The notes below the pieces were generated by a model. The model was not told where the DNA came from. It worked only from the letters and a program-made list of their open reading frames with translations, and did no database searches. DNA of 35,506 nucleotides from CAYFJO01 sp964343305. Its GTDB lineage: Bacteria > Planctomycetota > Planctomycetia > Pirellulales > Pirellulaceae. Both the position numbers and the translations under genes were made by a program. Shown here piece by piece: positions 7,901-16,509 of the stretch (its first letter is position 1; each line of letters opens with the position of its first letter). The stretch spans positions 1 to 35,506 of the forward strand of contig CAYFJO010000065.1 of NCBI GenBank assembly GCA_964343305.1, read 5' to 3'.

Positions 7901-9376
7901 TCAACCAACGACCGGGATGAAAGTGCCGTGGACAATTGGCTGCGGCTGAATGACTGAGCTTTCGAGGTTTTCCAGTACGAATCTTGCCAAGCGAGCGGTT
8001 TGCGGATCAGCGTGACTGGATGCGGTTTTTTTTAGCAATTCGAAAATCATCTCCTGTGACTTCGGGTCGAATTTTAAGGCTTGGAATTGTCCGGCCAAGA
8101 TCATGGCGTTGAGAATGTTCAGTCCAACCAATCGATCGGTTCGATTCTTGCTTTGCAGCAGTTTTTCAACACGCGGCACGAGGGACAGTCCTAACGAAGC
8201 CGTGGTCGACAGAATCTGACGCTGGCGACGTCCCGATGCTCGCGCGATCTCCTCGGCAAGTTGCTTGAACCGGCGATCGTGCTGCGACTCGTCGATTCGA
8301 TGCGTTGCCACGATTGCGTGCGCCCGAACGAGGGAGTCTCGGTGGTTGGTAAGTGCCTGGATCGAAGACAGCGCGTCCTTGGCTGCCGGGCCGAGCAGTG
8401 CCAACTGTTGAATTGCTGGAGTTACATGCCGCAACTCGCCCTTTGTGATTCGTTTCGACAGCAACGCAACGCCATGCTCGCCAAGCGAACCAAGTGTAGC
8501 GTAGGCGCGGTGCGACACCACCGAGTTCGGCGAATCGAGATCATGTTCGAGGTCCACGAGGAGTTTTTCAACGTCGTTTATCGGATGACCGTCAATGTAG
8601 ATGACGTTGCAAAGTTCCCCCGTCGCATCAAGCTGTTGCCACTCACCGTGGCGCACTCCGCGTCGACAATTTCCTGCTGCAACCAACTTTCCTGTGTCGC
8701 TGGTAAATCTCCAATTGCCTTCGCGCTCGTTATTCTCGAAGCGGCCCTCGCTACGGATCTGTCCGTTTGGCCAATACGTCTTGGCGATGCCATCGCGGTT
8801 GGTGAGCAGTTGTCTTTCGCCAAGTAAGGCCTCTATCGAGCCCTCGACTGCTTCACCCGAAGGAAAGTATCGTGTGAACTTCTCACGGGGTTTGCCATGT
8901 CGCACTTCGGCCGCCTTCCATCCGCTTTCGTGCCAAGCCGTCCAGCGGCCATGTCGAACGAAATCGTGGCTTGTCCCCCGCAAAGCCACTCGGCCGCTGG
9001 GATGATAAATCGTCCAACTCCCAACGGACTTGCCGTCTCGATATTGACCGCGAGCGAAAACTCGGTCGTACTTGTCCGACGCGATGTATGGTCCATGCAG
9101 ATCGCTGAGCGTCTGTGTTCCTGTTGAGCCGAAGGGTGATGGGGGGACGAAGAAGCCGGAGTTGTCGGTTGTTGGTTCGTCATCGCGATCAGCGTCGTTG
9201 ACTTGAAATCGTATGACGAACCCGTCAACCAATTTGCGGACTTCTAAGTCCGGTCGGTTCAAGACATAGTCGCGATAGATCACGATGGAGATCGACGCCA
9301 CAAACATCAGCACCAACAACGTCAGCAAGCTGAATTGAAAGAACGGGCGTTTTGGTTTTTGTCGAGACTTTGTCAT
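7901..9376 (-). CDS. Membrane-anchored MORN/YwqK-like repeat protein with HEAT-like C-terminus
   Basis: A 491-residue protein from ATG 9376 (MTKSRQKPKRPFFQFSLLTL). This start puts a single membrane segment (about residues 14-33) at the N-terminus and leaves a 16-bp gap to the previous gene. The longer frame to 9514 would overlap that gene. Residues about 85-260 contain repeats such as GRVALRGTSHDFVRHGRWTA and GQIRSEGRFENNEREGNWRF, the YwqK/MORN-like pattern. From about 290 on, short helical HEAT-like units follow. The long C-terminal part probably faces the periplasm. No enzymatic motif is seen, and the role is unknown. Confidence 0.7.
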   Translation of the reverse strand: MTKSRQKPKRPFFQFSLLTLLVLMFVASISIVIYRDYVLNRPDLEVRKLVDGFVIRFQVNDADRDDEPTTDNSGFFVPPSPFGSTGTQTLSDLHGPYIASDKYDRVFARGQYRDGKSVGSWTIYHPSGRVALRGTSHDFVRHGRWTAWHESGWKAAEVRHGKPREKFTRYFPSGEAVEGSIEALLGERQLLTNRDGIAKTYWPNGQIRSEGRFENNEREGNWRFTSDTGKLVAAGNCRRGVRHGEWQQLDATGELCNVIYIDGHPINDVEKLLVDLEHDLDSPNSVVSHRAYATLGSLGEHGVALLSKRITKGELRHVTPAIQQLALLGPAAKDALSSIQALTNHRDSLVRAHAIVATHRIDESQHDRRFKQLAEEIARASGRRQRQILSTTASLGLSLVPRVEKLLQSKNRTDRLVGLNILNAMILAGQFQALKFDPKSQEMIFELLKKTASSHADPQTARLARFVLENLESSVIQPQPIVHGTFIPVVG

Positions 9377-9392
9377 GTCACTTGAACGTCCG

Positions 9393-12300
9393 TCAGGGCA
9401 AACAACCCGGCATTCGCGTATAGGAAAAAGTGTGACGTCGGGAGCGGCTCGGGTAGCTGGGATAGGCCAGCGTCCATTCGACCGTACTTGCGTCTTCGAT
9501 GAGTGCTTGGTCACCAGACGATTTCCAACGTTTCATAATGGACTTGCTTGTAGTTTGATTTGGATCGAGGGCGGCAACCAGGTGGCGAATCCACCTGATG
9601 TCCTTTCGACAATGCAATCGCAGAATCGGCTCGATGGCAGAATTGGCTGCCGGGCCGAGGCCAACGAGGATGGTGCAGATTTCGGTTTCGTCTTCACGGT
9701 TTGCCACGGCGAGCAGGTCGCAAATTCGCTCGATGCCTGGACGACCAAGCTGAGCCAGCGTCTTTAAATAAAGCTGCCGATGTGATTCGATGTGATCCAA
9801 TTCGATGTCCGCGGCCAGAATTGGAACCGCGGCCTCGGCAGGCGGCCCACAACGTCCGATCGCATGCAGCAAGCTCCATGCTAGATCGGGGTCACGATTG
9901 AGATGCGTATTGTCATACATGTCGACAAATTGTTCGGCCATTTCGCGCGTGGGCTGACTTGCTAGTGACAAGAGCCACACGGCGTAACGTCGCTGGACTG
10001 GATCGCCGATCGTGGGAAGAACCGTAAGCACACGGTCGATCGCCCTGGCGCAGTCGTCCCCCTCAAATTCGAACGGCCGCGGCCAGTCGCCCGATTCGTT
10101 GTCAACGAACGTGAGCAGATTCTCGATTTGCCCTTGAATTTGCCGAGTGTTGCACACGACCAATTGGTCTTTCAGTTCCGCAATTCCGCCCAATGGGTTT
10201 TCTGATAGATGATCGCGGGAACTGCTACCAAACGTGTCGCCGAACGTACTCCGCACATTAAAGAAACCACCGCCGAAACCGCCGCCAAATCCACCCGAAC
10301 TCGACCAGGGAGATTGAAGCATCGTCTGAGGTCGTTGCCACGATGCAGGTGCAACAACCGTCTCGATCATCTCGACAAAGTTCGATGCCTTCGATTTCGG
10401 ATATTTCTTCACGAGGGGGCGAACGTCATAGACTTGAAGAACAAGCTCCGCCTCTTTCGCGTTTTTGAAAAACGATTCCAGCACATGCGGTTCAGCGGGA
10501 TGTGAATACTTGGACTGTGTTATTTTCGCTAAGTTGTTTCGCAACCGATCGATGATCCATTCGACATCAGAAAAATCAACTGGGTCGGCCATAACCATCA
10601 GTACATCACCAATCATGGCAAAATCGATCGAACCGCGTCCACCTTTCGGACGAGACGGGGCCACCCATTTGCCACGGCAACGGAGCATGATTCGCTCCAT
10701 CGTGCTGTTGCCTTGCCGTGTTTCAAATAACTTCGGATAAGTGTCATACCCGCCGGGAAGCGAGCTTCCGAGGAGTTGTGTGACGAGCGGGTCTTCTGGT
10801 GGATGGTCGTGCTGGTTCAGATCGCCGACGTGATACATTCGCACGTTGTCAGCCGCGTCGGTTTGATCTTGATCGACGATGTCAACTTGAAAAGACAAAG
10901 TCTGGCTTGTGTCTTCAAACAGGCTGCGGACACCTGCGAGAAGCTTGGCGCAGGCTCGCTGCTGAGGACGGGGTTGAATAACGACCAGCATGCTCGGAAA
11001 AGGGTGAACGAGGTAGGGCTGGCGATAGAGCCCTTGGTCATAGATTTGTGTCACGTCGAGCCACGTTTTGACGAACGACGCCAGATCAAATTCATCTTGG
11101 TGAGCCGTTTGGTCGACGATGTCCATCACGCCGTGAATCCACGCCTGTGGAAAGTCGGCTTCCAAACTCTTCGGCAGGATCTGTAACCGACCGCCGTGCG
11201 CGACGCACACCAGCGACAGTTTTGACAGCGCCAGCCGGATTGCTTCGCCCAGAGTCTTCGACGGATCCGACACGATGGTGATGCGGCTATTCAAATCATA
11301 ACTGCCAGTTGCCAGATCGATTTTGTCCATCGTCGCCACGATGTCGAAGTCGCGCGACAGTGAAACAGCAAGGTCTCGCAGCGGTTGATTTCGAAACTCC
11401 CATTGGCACGGCTGATCCAGCAGTTGATTGATTCTGGCATTGCGGTTTCCTGGGTAGTTCTCGACAACAACCGGCTCAGCGCGTTCGGGATGATCAAGCT
11501 GCTCCGCGACTTGATCGATGAATCGTTGGATCGCGATGTGCTGGCGGCGACCCTGCAAAATCGTGAGGTAATTTCCGTGCGTTTCGATCGAGCCCGGCCC
11601 GCCCACTTCGTCCCAAGTTCCCGGCTCGATGAAGTTAACGATCATTTCAAGAAACTCGCCAACGGTTTCGGGGGACGGATCGGCGCGTACAAATGGTTCA
11701 AGCGAATAGGTTTTCGCCTCAAGGCAAGTTTCAGCTTCGCCGACCGTGGTAATGACGATCGACTCATCACGAACGACGAACGTGAATTCGTAGGGTTCCA
11801 AGAGCCAATGCAACGCAAGTTCGAGGGGCGCGTTGTCGGCGTGAAATGTAATGGGGCACGGATTGACATCATCAGGCGCTACGAAAGGACTGACTTCTTC
11901 TTCCGCCCCACCGAACGGATTGTCAACTTCGACCGAAGGACTTGTTCGCTTGCGTCCAGGCGCGTTGTGCATCGCGGCTGCTCCGAAAGGATTGACTCCT
12001 CCTGATCCACCAAATGGATTGTCAATTTCATCTTCGGCCTTTGGTCGCCTGCGTCCAGGCGCGTTGTGCATCGCGGCCGCTCCGAAAGGATTGACTCCTC
12101 CTGGCCCACCAAATGGATCGTCAATTTCAACTTCGGCCTTTGGTCGCTTGCGTCGAGGCGCGGCGTGGAACATTACTGGGCGATCGATCCACACATGTAC
12201 CTGATGCTCCATCGCAATGTGTCGAGCAACTTCGATCAACGGGACTTTGTCAAAGTGTAGGTCGACTTCGTTACGAAGCACGCCCTCAATGTGTTGCTCT

Positions 12301-13571
12301 GCGTCGGTCTGGTCTGGCCGGTGCGTGTAACTACGCACCGGGGACAGAGCCCGACGTTGTTCGGCCAAGAACTGCTTTAGCTTGCGATGAACGCGAGCCG
12401 TCTGCCAAACAAACAGCCACATGCCATACGCGTCGAGGTCGCCCGTTCCGCCAACCTCTGCCCACGAATCTGGACCGACGCACACCTGAATGGACTCAAT
12501 CAAATCGTCCGGCGACGGAAACGCGCGTTGCGAAACAAGGTCGCCAAACGGATAAACTCGCAATGACGATGTCCCGAATTCATTGACTTCGCCGATTAAT
12601 AGTGAGCCGTCTCGAATTGCAAACGTCCGATCGACATCCATTAATTCAAGTGCTGAACGCAACGAGATGTTGCTCCATCGGGGCGAAACAAACCACTGCT
12701 CATCAACGTTGTAGATGTGACTCAAGGAACGGTCGGCCCAGATGTGCCTGGAACCAAAATCATCGCTAACCATCGTTGGGATCGCATGCTGGCGCGAGAT
12801 CTCTCGGCAAATGTCGCTCAGTTTTTTTCCCGCGAATACGAGATTGGTGGGTTGGTCTAGCGCGGCACAAATGACATCGCGATTTTCTAGCGATCGTGGA
12901 TCGACGATCAGCTCGTCGCGAGCCATTCCTTCGTGCCATTGGCCCAGACCGGCGAGCAATGCATCGATCTGTCGATGAATGTCCTGCGTTTGGGAAACGA
13001 TCAGCGCGCCAGGCACGGCCTCAATCGTCCCGCTGCCTGTTGGCGACCAAGATTCTGAATCCAGGGTCTTCTTGATGGCGACGCTCAATTGTTGTGCGGA
13101 CATTTGGTCTGCCGCGGCAAACAGTGGTGTGAGCGGATAAACCTTGGTCGTGTAGTTGTTCAGACGACCGCGCCAATTGGATTGTGTATCGAGCACAACA
13201 ACGCCGCCCGCTCCTTCCACCGACAAGTCTTCATCGACATACGGTCGCAGAATCAAACGCAGCGCGGATTGCAGCGTCACCCCTTCGAGGTTGAAAGTGA
13301 TCGATTCGTCACCCTTGACGCCATTTGTTTTTAGCGCGGAAATGTCGATCGCCACTTCGCAGTCGTTGGCCAATTGGTCCACGACGTAAGACAGCGGTTG
13401 GTCCTGAACATCGACCGAGACAATGCGATCGAGCGCGGCAAGCGGCGGCTCTTCGACCGGTGGTGGCCATAAGATGAGCTTGGGATGAATGCCGTGAAAG
13501 CCTATTTGCCAGACGGCATATACGATGCCCAGAAGCGCAGCCATCGAAAGCAGGGTCACCCGTCTTTTCAT
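9393..13571 (-). CDS. Giant membrane-anchored protein with secretin-N-like repeat units and HEAT-like tail
   Basis: A 1392-residue protein with an N-terminal anchor (residues 5-22) and a GGAG site 8 nt before ATG 13571. It contains about five long units resembling the short secretin/TonB N-terminal fold: VSVDVQDQPLSYVVDQLAND with ITFNLEGVTLQSALRLILRP in unit 1, VDLHFDKVPLIEVARHIAME with ITFHADNAPLELALHWLLEP in unit 3, and weaker versions in units 2, 4 and 5. Each ends in a segment like VGPDSWAEVGGTGDLDAYG or IEPGTWDEVGGPGSIETHG. A 33-residue Gly/Pro/Asn repeat is inserted in unit 3 (residues about 469-555), and a Gly/Phe-rich loop lies near residue 1100. Residues about 1180-1340 look HEAT-like. 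No secretin barrel domain is present, so it is not a normal secretin. The function is unknown; an envelope scaffold is a guess. Confidence 0.72.
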   Translation of the reverse strand: MKRRVTLLSMAALLGIVYAVWQIGFHGIHPKLILWPPPVEEPPLAALDRIVSVDVQDQPLSYVVDQLANDCEVAIDISALKTNGVKGDESITFNLEGVTLQSALRLILRPYVDEDLSVEGAGGVVVLDTQSNWRGRLNNYTTKVYPLTPLFAAADQMSAQQLSVAIKKTLDSESWSPTGSGTIEAVPGALIVSQTQDIHRQIDALLAGLGQWHEGMARDELIVDPRSLENRDVICAALDQPTNLVFAGKKLSDICREISRQHAIPTMVSDDFGSRHIWADRSLSHIYNVDEQWFVSPRWSNISLRSALELMDVDRTFAIRDGSLLIGEVNEFGTSSLRVYPFGDLVSQRAFPSPDDLIESIQVCVGPDSWAEVGGTGDLDAYGMWLFVWQTARVHRKLKQFLAEQRRALSPVRSYTHRPDQTDAEQHIEGVLRNEVDLHFDKVPLIEVARHIAMEHQVHVWIDRPVMFHAAPRRKRPKAEVEIDDPFGGPGGVNPFGAAAMHNAPGRRRPKAEDEIDNPFGGSGGVNPFGAAAMHNAPGRKRTSPSVEVDNPFGGAEEEVSPFVAPDDVNPCPITFHADNAPLELALHWLLEPYEFTFVVRDESIVITTVGEAETCLEAKTYSLEPFVRADPSPETVGEFLEMIVNFIEPGTWDEVGGPGSIETHGNYLTILQGRRQHIAIQRFIDQVAEQLDHPERAEPVVVENYPGNRNARINQLLDQPCQWEFRNQPLRDLAVSLSRDFDIVATMDKIDLATGSYDLNSRITIVSDPSKTLGEAIRLALSKLSLVCVAHGGRLQILPKSLEADFPQAWIHGVMDIVDQTAHQDEFDLASFVKTWLDVTQIYDQGLYRQPYLVHPFPSMLVVIQPRPQQRACAKLLAGVRSLFEDTSQTLSFQVDIVDQDQTDAADNVRMYHVGDLNQHDHPPEDPLVTQLLGSSLPGGYDTYPKLFETRQGNSTMERIMLRCRGKWVAPSRPKGGRGSIDFAMIGDVLMVMADPVDFSDVEWIIDRLRNNLAKITQSKYSHPAEPHVLESFFKNAKEAELVLQVYDVRPLVKKYPKSKASNFVEMIETVVAPASWQRPQTMLQSPWSSSGGFGGGFGGGFFNVRSTFGDTFGSSSRDHLSENPLGGIAELKDQLVVCNTRQIQGQIENLLTFVDNESGDWPRPFEFEGDDCARAIDRVLTVLPTIGDPVQRRYAVWLLSLASQPTREMAEQFVDMYDNTHLNRDPDLAWSLLHAIGRCGPPAEAAVPILAADIELDHIESHRQLYLKTLAQLGRPGIERICDLLAVANREDETEICTILVGLGPAANSAIEPILRLHCRKDIRWIRHLVAALDPNQTTSKSIMKRWKSSGDQALIEDASTVEWTLAYPSYPSRSRRHTFSYTRMPGCLP
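11911..12165 (-). repeat. 99-bp in-frame tandem repeat (2.5 copies) inside the 1392-residue protein gene
   Basis: Units begin at 11911, 12010 and 12109, exactly 99 bp apart, and encode 33-residue repeats (for example DNPFGGSGGVNPFGAAAMHN). Copies 1 and 2 are very similar at the DNA level; copy 3 is partial and diverged. The period is a multiple of three, so copy-number change would keep the frame. Confidence 0.92.
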
Positions 13572-13746
13572 CCAACCGGCTCCACGATTTTCGATGCCTT
13601 GCAGCGTTGAGTCTAACAGGTTGTGCTGGTTGGAGCAATTTTGGTGAGTAGCAACTTTCCAAGCCTTCTTGAACGCCGAAAGTTTGACCTATGTTTAGAA
13701 GGGTGCGCAAGGACATCCCTTGAATCAACAAAGGTGAAAGTCCAAC

Positions 13747-14652
13747 ATGCAACCCGAACCCGATTCCGCCAAATTCAAATATTACGGTCATGTTGTTTTT
13801 ACCGCCGTGGCACTGCTGGGCAGCGGATTGTTCGTGCTTCGTGCGGCGATCGGTGGTCAAGGTGCCGACTCGGCGGGAATGATTGCGGCCGGGATTGCCG
13901 GATTCGCGGCCGTGGCACATTTGATGCTGACGTTTTGTGAGCCGTTGACGATCAACGTGCGAACGGGCATTGCGTTGCTGTTCGTCGTGGCGGCCCCGAT
14001 TGGTTTTCTGATGCCCACGTTCGCGCGACCTGAGCAAGGCTGGCCATTGAACCCGCCCGACCGCGCCGCGCGCGAGACCGGTCCGCTGGCGTCGCGAGTT
14101 GTTGCACCTGGCGACAAAGTTTCAATATCGTGGATCCCCCGCAAGATGACGGCCGTCCGTGGACTTTGGCGTGGAACGCCGAAGGTTGCGGTACTCAATG
14201 CCAAGGAACTGGCATGCCCGGCCACCATTCCAAGCAAAGGGAACGCGGACAAGTGGGGTGACGAGATCTGGACCGACGGCTCGCTCGACGGCTATGCCCC
14301 GCGCGTGTCGGCAACGTTCGTGATTCCCGACGACGCTGAGTTGGGCGGCAAATCGCTCGACCTCCGGGTCACGCTGCCGGTCACGTATCCAACGCCCGTT
14401 GAAGGCGACCATTTCGACGACCGGCGTCAAATGCTCATTTGCGAGACGACGATGTTGGTCGCGACGCGCAAGGTCAAGGAAGCGTATTGGTCTTCGTGGT
14501 CGACCGGAGCAACGCTTGGCCTCGCCGGTCACGCAATTGGCGGATTTATGTTGATCGTGTTTTCGATGGGCCTGTTCGCTGGCACGGAGAGTCGCCAGTA
14601 TCAATTCATCCCATCGGTCGGTTCAGGCTACTTTCCCGTCGAATCAGCGTGA
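13747..14652 (+). CDS. Membrane protein of unknown function
   Basis: A 301-residue protein not assigned to a named family. It has hydrophobic segments at about residues 14-32, 44-62 and 72-90, then a hydrophilic domain (about 95-245) containing PGDKVSISWIPRKMTAVRGL and several beta-type stretches, then a last membrane segment (about 252-275, LGLAGHAIGGFMLIVFSMGL). The large loop looks like a beta-sandwich extracytoplasmic domain (inference). AGGTG lies about 10 nt before the ATG. It is divergent from the 1392-residue protein gene across 175 bp, which must hold both promoters. Its last 9 bp overlap the 3' end of the opposite-strand gene. Confidence 0.7.
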   Translation: MQPEPDSAKFKYYGHVVFTAVALLGSGLFVLRAAIGGQGADSAGMIAAGIAGFAAVAHLMLTFCEPLTINVRTGIALLFVVAAPIGFLMPTFARPEQGWPLNPPDRAARETGPLASRVVAPGDKVSISWIPRKMTAVRGLWRGTPKVAVLNAKELACPATIPSKGNADKWGDEIWTDGSLDGYAPRVSATFVIPDDAELGGKSLDLRVTLPVTYPTPVEGDHFDDRRQMLICETTMLVATRKVKEAYWSSWSTGATLGLAGHAIGGFMLIVFSMGLFAGTESRQYQFIPSVGSGYFPVESA

Positions 14653-15426
14653 GCCGAAGTAGAACAGCGCCAAACAAATCGACGTGTTTTCGAAGTACTC
14701 GATGGGGATTGGCAAAAAGGGCACGACTGCAAACAAGTGCAGCCCGAATGTCAGCGACATGGCAAACACAGTCAACAACGCCTTCAAATCGCCAATCCAA
14801 TTCGCCGGTTCAAACTGATTCAACTCGGTCCACCAATCCCACGCGCTCCGCGAGATGTTGCCGAACAGATAAGCCCCGATCGTCAAAATGATCGAAAATG
14901 TCTGACCGCCTAGTTGCCGGCCCTGGAAAAGCAGGAACATGGTCAATCCGACCAAAGCAAGGATAATCAAGGTGCGAATCGTGTTCTTCGGCAAATAGAG
15001 CGGATGATCGTCCTCCACGATTTCGCCCGATTCGATGAGCCGCTGCCGCATCGCCGCCGAAATGGAAACCTGTGTGCGCGACGTGAAATAATGCGCCAGG
15101 GCGATCATCAACGTCTCGCTCCAGATTAACCGCAAATCAATGCCCTTGATGGTCAGCGTGACGACAATCGCCACGACGAGCAACGTCAACATGGCTCGCA
15201 CGCTGCCGGCGGGCAAACCGAATGTGTAACGGGTTTCCCGCGCCCCCATTTCCTTGCCGTTGGTCGGACGAGACAAGTCGTCAAGTTGTTCCGCCTCGGC
15301 GATCTTCGTTAGAAAATGACCTGCGTCTCGGATTTGCTGTTCGGCATCGGCCTGAGAAATCGCTTCCACCGTCGATTGAAATTCGCGACCGTTCTTGTCC
15401 ATCGCTTTGAATTGATAAATCTGCAT
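14644..15426 (-). CDS. Membrane protein with a type II secretion F-like N-terminal segment
   Basis: A 260-residue protein from ATG 15426 (MQIYQFKAMDKNGREFQSTV). The first 45 residues resemble the start of GspF/PilC proteins (FKAMDKNG, EAISQADAEQQIRDAGHFLT), a segment often found alone at the N-terminus of planctomycete proteins. After a polar linker come about six hydrophobic helices (AMLTLLVVAIVVTLTIKGI, TLIILALVGLTMFLLF, FSIILTIGAYLFG and others) but no second GspF domain, so it is not a real secretion platform protein. An upstream ATG at 15459 would add 11 residues. Function unknown. Confidence 0.68.
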   Translation of the reverse strand: MQIYQFKAMDKNGREFQSTVEAISQADAEQQIRDAGHFLTKIAEAEQLDDLSRPTNGKEMGARETRYTFGLPAGSVRAMLTLLVVAIVVTLTIKGIDLRLIWSETLMIALAHYFTSRTQVSISAAMRQRLIESGEIVEDDHPLYLPKNTIRTLIILALVGLTMFLLFQGRQLGGQTFSIILTIGAYLFGNISRSAWDWWTELNQFEPANWIGDLKALLTVFAMSLTFGLHLFAVVPFLPIPIEYFENTSICLALFYFGSR

Positions 15427-15477
15427 CGTTCTCACTTTTGAGTGAATGCTAGAGCGCATTTCAAAACAAATAGTAGC

Positions 15478-15530
15478 ACAGGCTGCCAGCCTGTTTCCTC
15501 GGTGTATTACAGCCAGGCTGGCTGTAATAC
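15478..15530. repeat. Two adjacent palindromes (GGCTG / CAGCC type)
   Basis: The first is ACAGGCT-GCC-AGCCTGT at 15478-15494. The second is an 11-bp perfect inverted repeat at 15504-15514 and 15520-15530 (GTATTACAGCC with its complement). Both share AGGCTG/CAGCCTG words, suggesting one composite repeat. Confidence 0.85.
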
Positions 15531-15585
15531 GAGGTCTTGAAACGCCTTCTACTCACTTTCTACAAACAAGATCCCACCAAACAAA

Positions 15586-15619
15586 AAACACCTCAGCGGT
15601 GGTCCCGGCCGAGGTGTTT
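15586..15619 (-). terminator. Terminator-like hairpin (minus-strand orientation)
   Basis: AAACACCTC at 15586-15594 pairs with GAGGTGTTT at 15611-15619, and an inner CGG/CCG can extend the stem. Read on the minus strand it is followed by a T-run (TTTTTTG), the layout of an intrinsic terminator. No minus-strand gene lies directly upstream, so it would stop antisense transcription coming back through comB. It could instead be a hairpin in the comB leader. Confidence 0.45.
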
Positions 15620-15729
15620 GAATCGCGGTTAAAAAACTGCGGAAGTATCATCTACTGGCAATTCGCCGGTGATCCGATAAGCTTGGCATCTTTACACAAT
15701 CTTCATCATCCACCAAATCGAGATCGAAA

Positions 15730-16461
15730 GTGCAGCGGATTGTCCACGTCCACCTCTTGCCAACACTCGTCGAGCCAGAAGAACTCACCGGCACGGCCGT
15801 CGTGATCGACATCCTCCGCGCGAGCACAACGATCACACACGCACTCGCCGCGGGAGCACAACAAGTCATCCCTTGCCTCGAAGTCGACGAAGCAAAGTCA
15901 CGTGCCGCGAAACTTGGCGACAACGTCCTGCTAGGCGGCGAGCGCGGCGGTGAACAAATCGATGGCTTCGACCTCGGCAACTCGCCCGCTGAATACAGCG
16001 AAAAAGTCGTCCACGGCAAAACGATCGTATTCACCACGACCAACGGTACCAAAGCCATGATGCGATGCCGGCAGGCGCGGCGGGTCGTCATCGGCGCGTT
16101 CGTGAATTTGTCCGCGATTTGCGACAATGTCTCGACGGATGATCGAGTCGATCTCATTTGTGCTGGCACGCGTGGTGAAGTCACGCGCGAAGACGTGTTG
16201 TTTGCCGGCGCGGTGGTCGATGAACTATCCCGGCAATCCGAAGTCACGATGAACGATCAGGCCGACATCGCTCTCGACGCTTGGCGAAAGTCCGTCGAAG
16301 GAATCTCCAGCGGCCAGCCGCTCGCCGAGTCCATGCGCCGTTCGACCGGTGGAAGAAATCTCATCGAACTTGGCATGCAACATGACATCGAGATTGCCGC
16401 CAGTGTCGACCGTTTCAACCTGGTTCCCACACTCGACCTGCCCGACTTTGTGATTCACTAA
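15730..16461 (+). CDS. comB: 2-phosphosulfolactate phosphatase family protein (ComB)
   Basis: A 243-residue protein of the ComB family. Motifs are AVVIDILRASTTITHALAAG near the N-terminus, LLGGERGGEQIDGFDLGNSP, TIVFTTTNGTKAM and LICAGTRGEVTREDVLFAGA. The family hydrolyses (2R)-phosphosulfolactate to sulfolactate with Mg2+, first known from coenzyme M synthesis, but it is widespread in bacteria without coenzyme M, where the real substrate is often unclear. The start is GTG at 15730 with only a weak GAG-type ribosome site. It is followed 48 bp later by a phosphatase on the same strand. Confidence 0.88.
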   Translation: MQRIVHVHLLPTLVEPEELTGTAVVIDILRASTTITHALAAGAQQVIPCLEVDEAKSRAAKLGDNVLLGGERGGEQIDGFDLGNSPAEYSEKVVHGKTIVFTTTNGTKAMMRCRQARRVVIGAFVNLSAICDNVSTDDRVDLICAGTRGEVTREDVLFAGAVVDELSRQSEVTMNDQADIALDAWRKSVEGISSGQPLAESMRRSTGGRNLIELGMQHDIEIAASVDRFNLVPTLDLPDFVIH

Positions 16462-16509
16462 CGCGCGGCTGCTATTTCCCGCCGCCGACCGCTTCCGTAC
16501 GATACAGCC

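Larger units (their letters stand above)
15427..15729. other. Intergenic region with hairpins between a minus-strand membrane gene and comB
   Basis: This 303-bp gap must carry the promoters of two divergent genes. It holds two small palindromes at 15478-15530 and a terminator-like hairpin at 15586-15619. No ORF or RNA gene is recognised, and no clear sigma70 promoter stands out. Confidence 0.6.

Noticed and set aside
15648..16247. A 199-residue minus-strand frame opposite comB
   Set aside because: Ser/Thr/Arg-rich antisense shadow of the ComB codons.
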